Positions 1 through 9,013 of a stretch of 64,000 bases of DNA are shown piece by piece; position 1 is the stretch's first letter; every line of letters begins with the position of its first letter. Below the pieces are notes generated by a model, which had not been told where the DNA came from, did not search any database, and saw only the letters and a program-made list of their open reading frames with translations. The DNA lies in contig NZ_CP077097.1 of the NCBI RefSeq assembly GCF_014269225.2, positions 1,432,001 through 1,496,000 on the forward strand, read 5' to 3'. Made by a program: the position numbers and the translations under genes. The DNA comes from Pseudomonas anuradhapurensis (lineage in GTDB: Bacteria; Pseudomonadota; Gammaproteobacteria; Pseudomonadales; Pseudomonadaceae).

Positions 1-639
1 CGAGCGGTCGTTGTTCATGCCGTGGTCGGCGGTGACCAGTACCTGGTAACCCTCGGCGAGCCAGCCCGGCAGGTAGTCGGCCAGCAGGATATCGGCGCTG
101 CGCGCGGCGTTGCGGTACTGGCTGCTGTCCAGGCCGTGGTGGTGGCCGACATCGTCGATGCTCATCGGGTGTACCAGCAGGAAGTTGGGGGTATGGCGGC
201 GGCGCAGGTATTCGCCATCGGCCAGCAGGTGCGAATCGGGATAACGGTCGTCCCAGTAGAACAGCCCATGCTGGATCGGCAGCTTGGGGGCGTGGGTGTG
301 GCGGTCGCGCTGCGGGTCGAAGGGCGAGCGGTTGTACAGCTCGCTGATCCAGTGGTAGGCCGCCGCGGCAGTGCTCAGGTTGGCTTCGCGGGCGTAGTGG
401 AACACGCTGCGCTGGCTGGACAAGCGGTTGACCTTGTTGTGCACGATGCCGCTGTCGATCGGCGGCACACCGGTGAGAATGCACTCGTACAGCGGCCGGG
501 ACAGCGATGGCAGCTCGCATTCCACGCGGTACAGCGCGGCGCGGTCAGCCTCGACATAGGCATGCAGGTGGCCCATGGCATGGTGGGCGACCTGGTAGTT
601 GAGGCCGTCGAGCAGGACCAGGATGACGTTGTGTTGCAT
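1..639 (-). CDS. Alkaline phosphatase superfamily hydrolase (partial)
   Basis: The reading frame starts at an ATG at 639 and runs off the left edge after 213 codons, so the C-terminal part is missing. The N-terminus (NVILVLLDGLN) and the later TADHGMNND segment are the two metal-site signatures of the alkaline phosphatase/nucleotide pyrophosphatase superfamily. A further HP..IDDVGHHHG stretch also fits a metal site. The family hydrolyses phosphate or phosphonate esters with two metal ions. It lies next to, and in the same orientation as, an ABC substrate-binding protein, separated by a REP pair, which suggests a shared uptake and breakdown locus. The true substrate cannot be read from sequence. 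Confidence 0.75.
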   Translation of the reverse strand, partial: MQHNVILVLLDGLNYQVAHHAMGHLHAYVEADRAALYRVECELPSLSRPLYECILTGVPPIDSGIVHNKVNRLSSQRSVFHYAREANLSTAAAAYHWISELYNRSPFDPQRDRHTHAPKLPIQHGLFYWDDRYPDSHLLADGEYLRRRHTPNFLLVHPMSIDDVGHHHGLDSSQYRNAARSADILLADYLPGWLAEGYQVLVTADHGMNNDRS

Positions 640-665
640 GGTGGCTCCAGTCATATACGCGTTGG

Positions 666-758
666 CTTCTTCGCGGGCTCGCCCGCTCCCACAGGTACTG
701 CAGAAGCCTCAAACCTGTAGAGGTCCTGTGGGAGCGGGCGAGCCCGCGAAAAGGCCGG
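666..758. repeat. REP pair, inverted
   Basis: Two copies of a P. putida-type REP element (ttcGCGGGctcgCCCGCtcccacagg and its reverse complement) sit head to head at 666-695 and 725-758 in the gap between the hydrolase and the binding-protein gene. Confidence 0.9.
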
Positions 759-783
759 ATCAGGCACTGCAAAAGCTAGCCAT

Positions 784-1848
784 TTACTCCATCTCGATGA
801 TCACTTGCTCCTGCCACATCTGCGGCAGTGCCTTGGAGGTCTTCTCCCAGGCTTCGGCATTCTTGATCGGCTGCGCCGCCTGGTACTGCTCGTTGGGCAG
901 CAGCTTGGCCTGGACATCGTCCGGCAGCTTCAGGTGCTCGGCACGGATCGGCCGCGCATGCCCTTTGGCCAGGTTGATCTGCCCGGCATCGCTGAAGATG
1001 TACTCGCGCGTCAGCTTGGCCGCGTTCGGGTGCTTGGCATACTTGTTGATGATGGTGGTGTAGCCGGAGATTACCGAGCCGTCCGACGGGATCAGCACTT
1101 CGAAACGCTTGGGGTCGATCTGTTCGCGGTAGCTGAGGCCGTTGAAGTCCCATACCACGCCAACTTCCACCTCGCCCTTTTCCAGGGTCTGGATGGTCGG
1201 GTTGGCCAGCGACAGGCGCTTCTGCTGGGCCAGTTTGGTGAACAGCTGCAGGCCCGGCGCCACGTTGTTCTCGTCGCCATTGTAGGCGATGGCCGCTGCC
1301 AGCACGCCGTTGGCGGCCTGGGCGGCGGTACCGACATCGCCGATAGCGACCTTGTACTTGCCTTTTTCCAGGTCATGCCAGGTTTTCGGGCGCTCGCTTT
1401 CCTTGACCAGGTCCTTGTTGATGATGAAGGCGATGGTGCCGGTATAGGCCAGCGCCCAATGGCCGTCCTGGTCCTTGGCCCAGGCCGGTACCTGCTCCCA
1501 GGTGCTGGGCTTGTAGGGCTGGCTCACGCCCTTGGTCACGGCGATCGGGCCGAACGCGGCACCGACGTCGCCGATGTCGGCGCTGGCGTTGTCCTTCTCG
1601 GCTTCGAACTTGGCAATTTCCTGGGCCGAGCTCATGTCGGTGTCGCTGTGCTTGAGCCCGTACTTGCTGGCCAGGTCTTCCCAGGTGCCTTTCCAGTTGG
1701 CCCAGGCATCGGGCATGCCCACGCTGTTGACGTTACCTTCCTTGCGGGCCGCGTCTTCCAGGGCCTTGAGGTCGGTACCGGCGGCCATGGCCGTGGTGCA
1801 CAGGGCGATGGCCGAACCGAGCAGTGACGCCATGAAGAACTTTTTCAT
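784..1848 (-). CDS. ABC transporter periplasmic substrate-binding protein
   Basis: 354 aa with a clear signal peptide (KKFFMASLLGSAIALCTTAMA, cleavage after AMA). The body resembles family-1 binding proteins of the iron, polyamine and aminoethylphosphonate type (periplasmic-binding type 2 fold), including an INKDLV segment and a GEVEVGVVWDFNG segment. The start is supported by an AAGGAG ribosome site just upstream of ATG 1848. It would capture a small solute in the periplasm for an inner-membrane ABC permease, which must lie left of the window. The neighbouring phosphatase-type hydrolase and divergent UTRA regulator hint at a phosphorus- or amine-containing ligand, but that is inference. Confidence 0.85.
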   Translation of the reverse strand: MKKFFMASLLGSAIALCTTAMAAGTDLKALEDAARKEGNVNSVGMPDAWANWKGTWEDLASKYGLKHSDTDMSSAQEIAKFEAEKDNASADIGDVGAAFGPIAVTKGVSQPYKPSTWEQVPAWAKDQDGHWALAYTGTIAFIINKDLVKESERPKTWHDLEKGKYKVAIGDVGTAAQAANGVLAAAIAYNGDENNVAPGLQLFTKLAQQKRLSLANPTIQTLEKGEVEVGVVWDFNGLSYREQIDPKRFEVLIPSDGSVISGYTTIINKYAKHPNAAKLTREYIFSDAGQINLAKGHARPIRAEHLKLPDDVQAKLLPNEQYQAAQPIKNAEAWEKTSKALPQMWQEQVIIEME

Positions 1849-2176
1849 CCGAAGCTCCTTTGGGTGAGTGCCTTGCGAATCGTTGTTATGAGTAAAGCCG
1901 TTGCCTGAGACCCCTTGGTCTAGGTCAGCAAACCTTGAGCCAAGGTAGGCCGCTTGCGTGACAATTTGATGTAGGGCAAAGCCTGCGCCGGTGTAAGCGG
2001 GTTCCTGGCAGTACAGCGTAGACCATGGCCAGCCCCCGGTTTTGCGGGGCTGGCCCGATTCTGGCAGTGCGTCTGGTGCAGCTTTGTCACAGGATGTTCA
2101 TCAGCCCTGCCTAGGCTTGCACTATTCTCCAGATGCCCCGTTATGGGGCTGGACTAGTCCAGATAGGTAACCTTTG
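1849..2176. promoter_or_regulatory. Divergent control region with GntR-type sites
   Basis: This 328-base gap holds no gene. It contains TGGTCTAGGTCA (1916-1927), close to the TGGTCTAGACCA dyad typical of HutC-type GntR regulators. It also has a perfect 14-bp palindrome CTGGACTAGTCCAG (2149-2162) just before the regulator gene, and a 10-bp stem hairpin (2027-2055). The palindrome position suggests autoregulation and the first site suggests control of the binding-protein gene. No binding is proven. Confidence 0.45.
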
Positions 2177-2890
2177 ATGCAGTCGATGCCTCCGCGTGCG
2201 GTAACAGCCATCTGCCATGCCCTGCAGGAGCAGATCGAGCACGGCCTGTTGGCGCCGGGCGGCAAGCTGCCGGCGGAACGCAGGCTCAGCGAGGTGTTCG
2301 ACACCACCCGCATCACCTTGCGTGAAGCGTTGGTGCAGCTGGAAGCCCAGGGGCTGATCTACCGCGAAGAGCGGCGCGGCTGGTTCGTCGCGCCCGAGCG
2401 GCTGACCTACGACCTGATCCAGCGCAGCCACTTCCACGCCATGGTGCGTGACCAAGGGCGGGTGGCCAGTACCGAATTGCTCTCCGCGCGACTGCAGCCG
2501 GCCTCGGCCGCCATTTGTGCGCGCCTGCAGTTGCCGGCGTTGTCCAGCGTGGTGCGCATCTGCCGGTTGCGGCGGATCGACGGGCGGGCGGTGCTGTATG
2601 CCGAGCATTACCTCAACCCGCGGTATTTCCCGGCGATCCTCGAACAGGACCTGGCCCAGTCGCTGACCGAGATCTATGGGCGGGTGTATGGCATCCAGTA
2701 TGGGCAGGTGTGCTTCGAGATCTGGCCGACGGCGTTGCCGGTGGAGGCGGCCAGTGCGTTGAAAGTGTCGGCGGGCAGCCCCGGGTTGCATATCACCCGG
2801 GTCAACAGCGACCAGCATGGAAACCTGATCGACTGCGACCTGGAGTATTGGCGGCATGATGCCATCCGCATTCGTGCCCAGGTGGGTTGA
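2177..2890 (+). CDS. GntR family regulator with UTRA ligand domain
   Basis: 237 aa. Residues about 5-70 form the GntR winged helix (AICHALQEQIEHG..LPAERRLSEVFDTTRITLREAL), followed by a UTRA effector-binding domain of the HutC/FarR branch. The UTRA part shows the usual CRLRRIDG, E.HYLNPRYFP and HITRVNSD segments. ATG 2177 is preferred over the TTG one codon earlier because AGGTAA lies 6 bases upstream. It is divergent from the ABC binding-protein gene and probably represses it until a small ligand binds. PhnF-like phosphonate regulators share this architecture, but the ligand is unknown here. Confidence 0.85.
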   Translation: MQSMPPRAVTAICHALQEQIEHGLLAPGGKLPAERRLSEVFDTTRITLREALVQLEAQGLIYREERRGWFVAPERLTYDLIQRSHFHAMVRDQGRVASTELLSARLQPASAAICARLQLPALSSVVRICRLRRIDGRAVLYAEHYLNPRYFPAILEQDLAQSLTEIYGRVYGIQYGQVCFEIWPTALPVEAASALKVSAGSPGLHITRVNSDQHGNLIDCDLEYWRHDAIRIRAQVG

Positions 2891-2901
2891 TCATGGTTTT
2901 T

Positions 2902-2951
2902 GGGGCCGCTGTAGGAGCGGCCTTGTGTCGCGATGGGGCGCGAAGCGGCGC
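2902..2951. repeat. REP-like element, second family
   Basis: GGGGCCGCTGTAGGAGCGGCC followed by TTGTGTCGCGATGGGGCGCGAAGCGGC. It matches the second palindromic family seen at 8891-8998 and 16021-16135. It fills the whole gap between the regulator and the convergent channel gene. Confidence 0.75.
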
Positions 2952-5107
2952 TAGTTCGATACGGCGTTGCCATCCGCCATCGTGCCACCCGCCGCCGTCA
3001 CCACCTGTACCGACAACCGCGGCGTCGCCAGGTCCAGCCCCGCTTCATCCAGCTGCCGCTTCAACGCCAGGTTGAACGCCCGCGACACCTCCCACTGCTT
3101 GATCGGCGCGGTCTTGAACCGCGCCCGCAGGATCGCCGACCCCGACTCGAAGCTTTCCACGCCCTGCAGCTCCAGCGGCGACCAGATATTGCGGCGCATC
3201 AGCGGGTCGTTGCGCAGCTTCTGCCCCACCTCGCGAACCAGGCTGATCGCCTGGTCGATGTTCATGCTGTGCGGGATGGCCACGCGGAAGATCGCGTAGC
3301 CGAACTCGCGCGAGTAGTTCTTGATGCTCTTGATCTCGCTGAACGGGATGGTATGCACGATGCCGTCGATATCGCGCAGGCGCACGGTACGGATGGTCAG
3401 CCCTTCGACCGTGCCCAGGTGGCCGCCGACATCCACGTAGTCATCGATGGCCAGCGAGTCTTCGATAATGATGAACAGCCCGGTGATCAGGTCGGCCACC
3501 AGCGATTGCGCGCCAAAACCGATGGCCAGGCCGATCACCCCGGCACCGGCCAGCAGCGGGGTGACGTTCATGCCCATGTTGGCCAGGGCGACGATGACCG
3601 CGATGATGAAAATGACCACGAACATCACGTTGCGGATCAACGGCATCATGGTTTGCGCACGGGCGTTGGCCAGGCCTCGGCGTGAACGCACCAGGGCGTG
3701 GTGCACGGCGGTGTCGGCGAGAATCCACACCAGCCAGGCGACAATCAGCGTGCCGGCCAGGCCGAGCAGGCGCAGGCTTATGTCGTGGCCTTCGCCTTCG
3801 GCGAAGCTGATCATCGACAGGCCCCACACGCGCAGGCCCAGTTCGATGAACACCAGCCAGATGAACAGGTGCACCAGCAGGTAGGCAAAATTGCGCAGGC
3901 GTTCGGCGTACACCGCCTGGCGCTTGGTGGCCCGCTTGGGGTTGGCGGCATGGCGGCGCACCAGGCCGTTGAGCACCATGCACACCACCACCAGCACGGT
4001 GCACATCAGCGACTGGCGCAGGGCGGTGCTGGTGTCGCCGGCGGAAACGAAGGTCGCGAACAGCGAGATGGCCACCAGGATCAGCGCCGGCACGAACCAG
4101 AAGCTGCCGAGGATTTCGATGGTGTCGCTGAGGGTGCGCCGGGTCAGGCGCCGTGACAGCGGCTGGTTGCGGATCAGGTGGGCGATGGGCCGGCGAAAGC
4201 GCAGGATGAACAGCCCCGTGCACAGCGCCGCAATCACGTTGGCCAGGGTCGCCAGGGCATGCGCCAGGTGGGTGCCGAGGGCGACCGTCAGGCGTGGGTC
4301 GCTCATCGCCTCGCCGAACGCGGCGAAACTGCCGATCAGCCACAGCGGGCGGAATGCCTGGTGGCGCAGGATGTACAGGGCGCGGTGGCGGTGCGGGCCG
4401 TCGAGCAGCGAAAAGGCGATCACGCAGATCGCCGAGAAGCAGGTGCCCACCACCAACGCATAGGCCAGCACCATGGCCAGCGATTTGCCCAGCGACGGCG
4501 GCAGCACGAAGCTCAGGTATACGGTAAACACCAGCGCCACCAGCCATGGGCCGAGTTTGCGCAGGGCAAAGCGCACCAGGTCCCAGGTGCGGGGATGCTG
4601 CGGCAACTCCTCGCTCAAGCCAAAGCGCAGGCGTACCCGGTGGCCAACCCAGTTGAAGGCATAGGCCAGCACACTCCATACGGCGATGACTGCCGCGAAG
4701 CCGAACAGGATGGCCGGCCACTGGTGCACCGGCACCACCAGCTCGGCCAGTTCGGCCTGGGCCTGTTCGATTTCCGCAGCCCAACGGTGGAACGGGCTGG
4801 CATCGCCGCTGAACTGCTTTTCGAGATCATGCAGGGCGCCGCCGATCAGGCCGAGCACGCCTTGTTCGACGTTGGGTTGCGATTGTTGGGTGGCATCGCG
4901 CAGCTTTTTCAGGTCGGCCAGCAGCTTGGCCCGCTGCTGGTCGTTTTCCAGGTTTTTGATCACCTCGTCCAGCGACTTGCCCAGCGGTTCGCTGGCTTCC
5001 GCTTGCGCGGGCGCGCTACCGCCAAGCAGGCCAGGCAGGCCGGCGGCTTGTACCGGTGGGAGGAACAGCAACAGCAGCAGGAACAGGCAACGCAGGAAGG
5101 CGGGCAC
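2951..5107 (-). CDS. MscS-family mechanosensitive channel, large YbiO-like type
   Basis: 718 aa, far larger than E. coli MscS (286 aa) and close to YbiO. It has a signal-like N-terminus ending VQAAG, a charged periplasmic segment with coiled-coil character, and about ten membrane helices. The conserved MscS core follows near residues 505-590: GAGVIGLAIGFGAQSLV pore helix, then GLFIIIED and a beta domain (YVDVGGHLGTVEGLTIRTVRLRD, IPFSEI). The C-terminal alpha/beta domain carries NYSREF. The protein would open under membrane tension to release solutes during osmotic downshock. It is convergent with the GntR regulator gene. Confidence 0.9.
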   Translation of the reverse strand: MPAFLRCLFLLLLLFLPPVQAAGLPGLLGGSAPAQAEASEPLGKSLDEVIKNLENDQQRAKLLADLKKLRDATQQSQPNVEQGVLGLIGGALHDLEKQFSGDASPFHRWAAEIEQAQAELAELVVPVHQWPAILFGFAAVIAVWSVLAYAFNWVGHRVRLRFGLSEELPQHPRTWDLVRFALRKLGPWLVALVFTVYLSFVLPPSLGKSLAMVLAYALVVGTCFSAICVIAFSLLDGPHRHRALYILRHQAFRPLWLIGSFAAFGEAMSDPRLTVALGTHLAHALATLANVIAALCTGLFILRFRRPIAHLIRNQPLSRRLTRRTLSDTIEILGSFWFVPALILVAISLFATFVSAGDTSTALRQSLMCTVLVVVCMVLNGLVRRHAANPKRATKRQAVYAERLRNFAYLLVHLFIWLVFIELGLRVWGLSMISFAEGEGHDISLRLLGLAGTLIVAWLVWILADTAVHHALVRSRRGLANARAQTMMPLIRNVMFVVIFIIAVIVALANMGMNVTPLLAGAGVIGLAIGFGAQSLVADLITGLFIIIEDSLAIDDYVDVGGHLGTVEGLTIRTVRLRDIDGIVHTIPFSEIKSIKNYSREFGYAIFRVAIPHSMNIDQAISLVREVGQKLRNDPLMRRNIWSPLELQGVESFESGSAILRARFKTAPIKQWEVSRAFNLALKRQLDEAGLDLATPRLSVQVVTAAGGTMADGNAVSN

Positions 5108-5151
5108 GGGTAAAACTACCTCAGGTCAAACGATTGACCGAGTGTAGAGGT

Positions 5152-5319
5152 TTATGACGGCAGCTGCTCCAGGATCTTCCAGCAGGTGAGGCCAAAGATG
5201 CCCAGTGTGCCGACCCACATCATTACCACGCCGAGGTTGCGCTCGCGCAGGCTGAAGCCGACGGTCAGCAGCAACAGGAACAGGAACACCGGCACGAACA
5301 AGGAGAGGAACGGGGACAT
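5152..5319 (-). CDS. Small membrane protein (55 aa)
   Basis: ATG 5319 to TAA 5152 encodes 55 aa with two hydrophobic helices, residues 4-22 (FLSLFVPVFLFLLLLTVGF) and 32-48, joined by a SLRERN loop. It lies 44 bases upstream of the mechanosensitive channel gene in the same direction, so the two may be cotranscribed. I do not recognise a named family. The clean two-helix pattern and position upstream of the channel make it likely real. Its role is unknown. Confidence 0.6.
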   Translation of the reverse strand: MSPFLSLFVPVFLFLLLLTVGFSLRERNLGVVMMWVGTLGIFGLTCWKILEQLPS

Positions 5320-5532
5320 GGCAGTGGTCCTTCGGCGATGAGAGCGGTTGCGTTGAGTATAGTTCGCGCCGGGCTAAAGCGGGGTTGATCTGAATCACAG
5401 AAATTTTCAAGTAGGGTTTGTGGATTTTTCCTACATGTTTATCAGACCGACTTCCTACAAAGAATTTAGCGGTTCCGCCGATGGCTTGAGGGACACGTTG
5501 TATGTCTTTCACGGCATTTGGGGGAGCGCTTC

Positions 5533-5954
5533 ATGAAGCTACCAGTACTCGTTGTTTTTTCGATGGTAACGCTGACCTTCAGCGGATTTGCACAAGCACA
5601 GAACAACGTTGCAACGTGACCGTCGATAATCAGACGGATTCAACTGCCCAGTTTACGTTTGAACATCTGGTGGGGACTGCCAATCCAATGTTTTCGGCTG
5701 TGCAGAGAAAACAAGCCAGCACTGCAAAAGTGACCAGTTATTCGCCCTTGGTATCGGGCATGCGGTTCACCTACACGTCCGGGGCGAAGGCTTGTCGGTT
5801 TTCGGCTTCACATACCTCTGGCACAGGTAATACGCCTGTCTGGAACAAGGACGCTCGCTCCATTGGCTCATCCAGAGCGACGTGTTCGGTAGTTTTGCAG
5901 CGCGTGTCGGCGCAGCCACCTTACGATTACACCGTCAAGTTCACCATCCAGTAA
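5533..5954 (+). pseudogene. Frameshifted small secreted protein
   Basis: ATG 5533, preceded by a GGGGGAG ribosome site, opens a textbook signal peptide (MKLPVLVVFSMVTLTFSGFAQA) but meets TGA at 5617 after 28 codons. The neighbouring frame then continues from about 5606 with a secreted-looking domain (CNVTVDNQT, later KACRFSAS, ATCSVVLQ, YTVKFTIQ) ending at 5954. Three cysteines and beta-rich sequence suggest a compact periplasmic or exported protein. The shift equals loss of one base near 5603-5616. The downstream frame also has an ATG at 5502 with AGGGA upstream, giving 150 aa without a signal peptide, so an intact cytosolic product cannot be excluded. Confidence 0.55.
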
Positions 5955-6006
5955 TCCTGACGGATACTGCTTCAAATGCTCCCGCACATTCCTTCTGGAG
6001 AACAGA

Positions 6007-6789
6007 ATGAAAATTACCGGTATTCCTGCCAATATCTTGCCCGTGCGAACTTCCGTGGCGCTCGAGAAGACAGAGCCATTACCACGACCAGCCTCGACCA
6101 GTGTGAGACTGTCTGAAGAAGGGCGGGATCTGGCTGCGCATTCGAATGAGACGAGAGCCAGCTATCAGCGCATCTATGGCACTCCTACGCTGGATGACCG
6201 CGTGAATATAGAATACGACAGGGTCGGGTATGAGAATTATGTCAAACGGCATTTGCCAGAGAACTACTCTGCCGAGCGCACCGAGTTATTCTACAAATCC
6301 GTGCAGTATATGGTTGACGTTGCGGATGGGAAATATCCGAAAAACAACCCGTTTGCCGGTCTGGGCAGGGATACACTGGTCGCCATACAGGAAGACGAAG
6401 GCAATTTTACCGAGATGGAGCGTGCGGCAGCCGGGCGTGCCAAGTACGAACTTGATCAGGCTTACTTTGGCCGCATTTTTGCCTACACCGACAGTACCAG
6501 GGATCTACGGGTTTTATTCAGGGGATATCTCGAATACCTCGATAACCTTACGCCTGTAGAACGTCTTGCTTATCCGGATAACGAGCACGAACTCGTGGCT
6601 GAACGGTTGGCACATGCCCAGAAAGAAACTGGCAGCCTCCCCGAAGATTTCTCGCTGTGGAAATACATCAACTGGGACCCCAAAGGCCGCCTCAACCTGG
6701 AAGCCCTGCTTGATCCGTCGAAAACAGAGCCCGCCCCGGCACTCGAGGCGGGCCCTGCCGCGGATCACGGCAGCTCGCGGCTGCGGTAG
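6007..6789 (+). CDS. Hypothetical protein of AT-richer islet
   Basis: 260 aa, start ATG 6007 with CTGGAG ten bases upstream. I do not recognise the family. The first 35 residues are proline/serine-rich and include [13 protein letters not shown]. The rest is acidic, helical and soluble with many aromatic residues ([23 protein letters not shown]) and no membrane segment or signal peptide. Codon use is visibly less GC-rich than in flanking genes, suggesting acquisition. The last 25 bases overlap the end of apeB on the other strand, and the terminal Pro/Ala-rich tail is encoded by the apeB terminator hairpin, so the original C-terminus may have been shorter. Confidence 0.6.
   Translation: MKITGIPANILPVRTSVALEKTEPLPRPASTSVRLSEEGRDLAAHSNETRASYQRIYGTPTLDDRVNIEYDRVGYENYVKRHLPENYSAERTELFYKSVQYMVDVADGKYPKNNPFAGLGRDTLVAIQEDEGNFTEMERAAAGRAKYELDQAYFGRIFAYTDSTRDLRVLFRGYLEYLDNLTPVERLAYPDNEHELVAERLAHAQKETGSLPEDFSLWKYINWDPKGRLNLEALLDPSKTEPAPALEAGPAADHGSSRLR
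6729..6753 (-). terminator. Intrinsic terminator of apeB
   Basis: GCCCGCC/GGCGGGC stem with an 11-base loop. Read leftward it is followed by TCTGTTTTC. It lies inside the 3' end of the convergent hypothetical gene. Confidence 0.65.
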
Positions 6790-8054
6790 AACGCCGTCAG
6801 TACCTTCACCAGGTGCGCCAGGTCATGGCTGCCGCACAGTTCGCGAATCGAGTGCATGGCAAAGGTCGGCAGGCCGATGTCGACCGTACGTACGCCCAGG
6901 TGGCTGGCGGTGATCGGGCCGATGGTCGAGCCGCAGCCCATGTCGCTGCGCACCACGAAGCTCTGCACCGGCACCTCTTCGGCCATGCACAGGTGCCGGA
7001 AGAACCCGGCGGTTTCGCTGTTGGTGGCGTAGCGCTGGTTGTTGTTGACCTTGATCACCGGCCCGGCATTGAGCTTGGGCCCGTGGTTGCCGTCATGCTT
7101 GTCGGCGTAGTTGGGGTGCACGCCGTGGGCGTTGTCGGCCGACACCATCAGCGAGCGCTGGATGGTGCGCACGTAGGCATCGCCATCCGGCAGCAGGCGC
7201 TGCAGGGTCTGCTCCAGCATCGGGCCGTCGGCGCCGCAGGCCGAGCAACTGCCGACTTCTTCGTGGTCGTTGCACACCAGCACGCAGGTTTCATCGCTGT
7301 CCGCGGTGAGCAGGGCCTGCAGGCCGGCGTAGCACGACAACAGGTTGTCCAGGCGCGCGCCAGCGATGAAGTCGCCGTTCAGGCCGACCAGCGCGGCATC
7401 CTGGGTGTCGTAGAAGCTCAGTTCGTAATCCAGCACCACGTCGGCGATCAGTTCATGCTCGCGGGCCAGCTGCTCGGTGAGCAGGGCGCGGAAGTCGATG
7501 CGCTCGTCACCAGCCACCTGGGCCAGGATCGGCGGCAGTTCGTTCTGCGGGTTGATCGCCCAGCCTTCGTTGGCGGTGCGGTTGAGGTGAATGGCCAGGT
7601 TGGGGATGATCGCGATCGGCAGCTTGAAGTCGATCAACTGGCTTTCGACCTTGCCGTCACGGCGGTAGGTGACCCGGCCAGCCAGCGACAGGTCGCGGTC
7701 GAACCATGGCGCCAGCAGCGCGCCGCCATACACTTCGACGCCCAGCTGCAGGAAGCCCTGGCGCTGCAGCTCGGGCTGCGGTTTGACCCGCAGGCACGGG
7801 CTGTCGGTGTGCGCGCCGACCATGCGGATGCCGTTCAGCAGCGGCGCTTGCTTGCCCAGCTTGATGGCGATGATCGACGAGTCGTTACGGGTGAGGTAGT
7901 AGCGGCCGCCAGGCACGGTGGCCCAGCTGTCGCGTTCGTCCAGGCGCTGGTAGCCGGCAGCTTCCAGGCGCTGGGCCAGGCTGGCGGTGGCGTGGAAAGG
8001 CGTAGGGGAGGCCTTGAGGAAGTCGATCAGGCCAGAATTCAGTGCGTCGCGCAT
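6765..8054 (-). CDS. apeB: M18 family aminopeptidase
   Basis: 429 aa, the usual length of bacterial ApeB. The metal-binding motifs of the M18 aspartyl-aminopeptidase fold are all visible: [13 protein letters not shown] (His and Asp ligands), NDHEEVGS (catalytic and ligand Glu), [12 protein letters not shown], and the C-terminal [14 protein letters not shown] with a His ligand. The enzyme removes N-terminal residues, preferring acidic ones, in the cytosol as a large tetrahedral oligomer. The gene is monocistronic with its own terminator. It is divergent from nothing close, and a REP pair lies upstream. Confidence 0.93.
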   Translation of the reverse strand: MRDALNSGLIDFLKASPTPFHATASLAQRLEAAGYQRLDERDSWATVPGGRYYLTRNDSSIIAIKLGKQAPLLNGIRMVGAHTDSPCLRVKPQPELQRQGFLQLGVEVYGGALLAPWFDRDLSLAGRVTYRRDGKVESQLIDFKLPIAIIPNLAIHLNRTANEGWAINPQNELPPILAQVAGDERIDFRALLTEQLAREHELIADVVLDYELSFYDTQDAALVGLNGDFIAGARLDNLLSCYAGLQALLTADSDETCVLVCNDHEEVGSCSACGADGPMLEQTLQRLLPDGDAYVRTIQRSLMVSADNAHGVHPNYADKHDGNHGPKLNAGPVIKVNNNQRYATNSETAGFFRHLCMAEEVPVQSFVVRSDMGCGSTIGPITASHLGVRTVDIGLPTFAMHSIRELCGSHDLAHLVKVLTAFYRSRELP

Positions 8055-8111
8055 AGCTCACTCCAGACAGCAGTGGCGCGAGTTTAGCGTATTGGGTCGA
8101 CAATTTGTGTC

Positions 8112-8208
8112 TGCCTCTTCGCGGCTAAAGCCGCTCCCACAAGGACCGCACCGCTTTCAAGGGCCGTGCAGTACCTGTGGGAGCGGCTTTAGCCGCGAAG
8201 AGGCCGGT
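8112..8208. repeat. REP pair, inverted
   Basis: TGCCTCTTCGCGGCTAAAGC... at 8112-8144 and its reverse complement at 8174-8208, between apeB and the pseudouridine synthase gene. The inner dyad is CGGCTAAAGCCG. Confidence 0.9.
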
Positions 8209-8223
8209 AAAGGCGATACAAGA

Positions 8224-8859
8224 TCAGAACGGCGCCGGGCACTCGAACTTCATCCGCGCCCCGGAAACCGGGTGGGTAAAGCTCAGCATCGACGCATGCA
8301 GGCACAGCCGCTCATGGGCCGCCAGCGCCTCGGGGTTGGCATACAGGCGGTCACCCAGCAGCGGGTGCCCGATCGACAGCATGTGCACGCGCAGCTGGTG
8401 CGAGCGCCCGGTAATCGGCGTCAGCTCGACCCGGCAATGGTCGCCACAGCGCTCGATGATGCGCCAGAAGGTCAACGCATGCTTGCCCAGCTCGTGGTCC
8501 ACCACATGCCGTGGCTTGGTCGGCGGGTCGTAGCGCAGTGGCAGGTCGATGCTGCCGCTGTCCAGCGCCGGCTGGCCCCAGCACAGTGCGGTGTAGGCCT
8601 TTTCGGTTTCGCGGTCGTGGAACTGGCGCGACAGTTCACGGTGGCTATCGGCATCGCGGGCCAGCAGGATGATGCCGGAGGTTTCCCAGTCCAGGCGGTG
8701 CACGATCAGCGCATCGGGATAGCCGTTTTCCTGCAGGCGGGTGATCAGGCAGTCCTTGTTGTCCTCGGCACGGCCCGGTACCGACAGCAGCAGGGTCGGT
8801 TTGTTGATCACCAGGATGGCGGCGTCTTCGTGCAGGATCTGGATGTTGGACAGCGGCAT
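8224..8859 (-). CDS. rluA: RluA-family pseudouridine synthase
   Basis: 211 aa from ATG 8859. Codons upstream to 8997 only read through a REP element, so the longer frame is rejected. The catalytic motif HRLDWETSG (Asp57) and the later TGRSHQLRVHM segment define the RluA family, which isomerises uridine to pseudouridine in structured RNA. The lack of an S4 domain and the length match E. coli RluA (23S U746 and tRNA U32) better than RluC or RluD, so the symbol is a subfamily inference. Confidence 0.8.
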   Translation of the reverse strand: MPLSNIQILHEDAAILVINKPTLLLSVPGRAEDNKDCLITRLQENGYPDALIVHRLDWETSGIILLARDADSHRELSRQFHDRETEKAYTALCWGQPALDSGSIDLPLRYDPPTKPRHVVDHELGKHALTFWRIIERCGDHCRVELTPITGRSHQLRVHMLSIGHPLLGDRLYANPEALAAHERLCLHASMLSFTHPVSGARMKFECPAPF

Positions 8860-8890
8860 TGCAGGGTCTCTGTTGAAACGGGGGAAAGCC

Positions 8891-8998
8891 ATTGGGGCCG
8901 CTTTGCGGCCCATCGCGACGCAAGGCCGCTCCTGCACCGGGGTAGGCATTCCCGGCAGGGCGGCCTTGCGTCGCGATGGGCTGCACAGCAGCCCCAAT
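8891..8998. repeat. REP-like pair, second family
   Basis: ATTGGGGCCGCTTTGCGGCC and CATCGCGACGCAAGGCCGC at 8891-8936 are mirrored at 8956-8998. It separates minE from the pseudouridine synthase gene. Confidence 0.85.
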
Positions 8999-9013
8999 GG
9001 CTGATTGCGCGGA

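Noticed and set aside
22..720. Plus-strand 232-aa frame at the left edge
   Set aside because: The minus strand encodes a phosphatase-superfamily protein with both metal motifs, so the plus frame is a shadow.
666..758. REP pair as a rho-independent terminator
   Set aside because: The arms are long and GC-rich but without a T tract. They match the P. putida REP consensus instead.
8224..8997. Longer start for the pseudouridine synthase gene
   Set aside because: Codons before 8859 only translate a REP element, and family length fits the shorter form.
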